IMG/VR virus record: IMGVR_UViG_3300025106_000009
Location: 1 to 28,783 of that record
Strand: one strand, 5' to 3'
DNA: 28,783 bases
DNA from: a virus
Under the pieces are notes generated by a model. That model was not told where the DNA came from, made no database searches, and was given only the letters and a program-made list of their open reading frames with translations. A program made the translations under genes and the position numbers. Positions 27,987-28,783 of this stretch are shown here, piece after piece. How positions within the stretch are numbered: position 1 is the stretch's first letter; each line of letters opens with the position of its first letter.

Positions 27987-28783
27987 CAGCGCTCCTGCAG
28001 GGGGGGTGCGGGTGGGGGTGTGGTGGTGACGCCGAGGGCGGTGAGGACCGCGGTGGTGGTGTCGGCGCGGGCCTGGTCGGGGGTGATGATTCCGAGGTGG
28101 GTGAGCAGGTCGAGGGTGATGCGGACCACGTCGGCGACGGTGGCGGCGCCCTCGGCGGGGACGGTGGTCGCGCCGCGGGCTGAGGCCTGCAGGTAGGCGG
28201 GGGTGGCGTAGGTGACCTGCCCGGTGCCGATGTTGACGCGGATCGGGGACGCCCGGTAGACACCTGCGGTGTCGTAGGTTTGCACCCGCCACTCGTCGGC
28301 ATCCGACGGGGTGGTGCCGGCTTTCTTCACCCCGGAGGCGGCCCGGTTGGTGCCGGCGGTGCCCGAGTGGTTGGAGCCGCCGTGCTTGTGCCAGATGAAG
28401 TTGTCCAGGTTGCCCCACGAGTACACGTAGTTGCCGACCCGGTACCAGGTGCCCCACCCGGCTGCGGTGCGGGCGCGGCACATCAGCGCCCCGCTGTCCA
28501 TGCCTTCGGCGGCGAACGGCACCGCGTACTGGGTGATCCACGTGCCGTCGTGGGCGACGACCCAGCCGTACCAGTGGCCGTCGTAGGCGGTGGATGGCCT
28601 GTTCGCTGCGCCCGGCGCGGACTGGTAGAAGCCGGAGGTGGTGGCCTGGTTCCAGTCGGTGACCAGGGTGAGGGCCTTGGCGACCTTGCTGTCGGCGTAG
28701 CCCTTGGTGGCGGCGGCCAGGCCGGTGGTCGGGTCGCCGGGGAGGATCAGCTCCCCGGTCATCGTGTCACCGGCGACGTTGAC
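27986..28783 (-). CDS. Tail fibre protein, form B, C-terminal part (5' end outside window edge)
   Basis: Open at the right edge. Coding starts with VNVAGDTMTGELILPGDP, which is the same as residues of about 85-105 of form A and is encoded by repeat R2. It continues with the canonical ATKGYADSKVAKAL tail motif, then SAPGAANRPSTAYDGHWYGW and HKHGGSNHSGTAGTNRA, a variable receptor-binding-like part, and ends TTTPPPAPPLQER. Joining this edge to base 736 gives a full fibre in frame, N-terminus shared with form A. Form B has the expected downstream gene arrangement, so it is the more natural allele. Confidence 0.8.
   Translation of the reverse strand, partial: VNVAGDTMTGELILPGDPTTGLAAATKGYADSKVAKALTLVTDWNQATTSGFYQSAPGAANRPSTAYDGHWYGWVVAHDGTWITQYAVPFAAEGMDSGALMCRARTAAGWGTWYRVGNYVYSWGNLDNFIWHKHGGSNHSGTAGTNRAASGVKKAGTTPSDADEWRVQTYDTAGVYRASPIRVNIGTGQVTYATPAYLQASARGATTVPAEGAATVADVVRITLDLLTHLGIITPDQARADTTTAVLTALGVTTTPPPAPPLQER
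28074..28147. repeat. 74-bp repeat R1, right copy
   Basis: Identical to bases 1-74. Here it encodes part of the fibre B C-terminus (VADVVRITLDLLTHLGIITP) in frame. Closing the molecule here (28073 joined to 1) would give a circle of 28,073 bases carrying fibre form A. Confidence 0.95.
28706..28783. repeat. 78-bp repeat R2, right copy at window end
   Basis: Identical to 658-735. Closing the molecule here (28783 joined to 736) would give a circle of 28,048 bases with fibre form B complete and in frame. Confidence 0.95.

Noticed and set aside
1-28783. Simple direct terminal repeat proving a complete circular genome
   Set aside because: The first and last bases do not match each other; each matches a different internal site, so the ends show alternative modules rather than a plain terminal overlap.

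Overview
The window looks like an almost complete genome of a small siphovirus (long non-contractile tail) that infects a high-GC actinobacterium. Reasons: very high GC, frequent GTG starts, GTGA/ATGA stop-start overlaps along one strand, and an HK97-type head plus tail gene set in canonical order. No integrase, tRNA, DNA polymerase or primase was found. Host genus cannot be read from the sequence.

Almost every gene is on the minus strand, so transcription runs from high to low coordinates. A divergent control region at about 23236-23454 separates a short plus-strand pair (small helix-turn-helix protein, membrane-anchored protein) from the long leftward early operon. In transcription order that operon encodes an excisionase-like HTH protein, a swarm of small and often cysteine-rich proteins, a resolvase-like nuclease, a YqaJ-type exonuclease, a RecT annealase, a TcmP-like Rossmann methyltransferase-fold protein, a ParB-radical SAM (DUF5131) fusion, and a gene broken by an IS21-family remnant. 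The remnant lies next to a plus-strand membrane-protein cargo gene (15157-15977). Next come a DnaD-like replication protein beside a candidate origin (two DnaA-box-like 9-mers, a G-run tract, 12-bp repeats, about 14220-14408), a zinc mini-protein, an HNH-terminase fusion, portal, protease, capsid, connectors, tail tube, frameshifted tail assembly chaperone, tape measure, distal tail, a tail-tip protein carrying nuclease and lamin-tail domains, and a fibre gene at the left edge. The set continues at the right edge: alternative fibre end, minor tail protein, a repeat-rich adhesin-like fibre, two small proteins, an M23 lysin and three small membrane proteins (lysis cassette).

The two window ends are not direct copies of each other, but each ends in a short perfect repeat of an internal site. 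Bases 1-74 equal 28074-28147, and 28706-28783 equal 658-735. Closing the genome at either repeat gives a circle of about 28.05 kb. The two closures give two different C-terminal halves for the same tail-fibre gene. This suggests two allelic fibre modules in the sampled population, or a recombining fibre locus, assembled at opposite ends of one contig.

The most novel-looking system is the overlapping gene pair at 16178-18384: a ParB-like DNA-binding module fused to a CX3CX2C radical SAM-type domain, with a TcmP-like partner. I infer a phage nucleic-acid modification or anti-defence function. Also notable are the staphylococcal-nuclease/lamin-tail extension of the tail-tip protein, the HNH-TerL fusion, and the 51-bp repeats of the YadA-like fibre.
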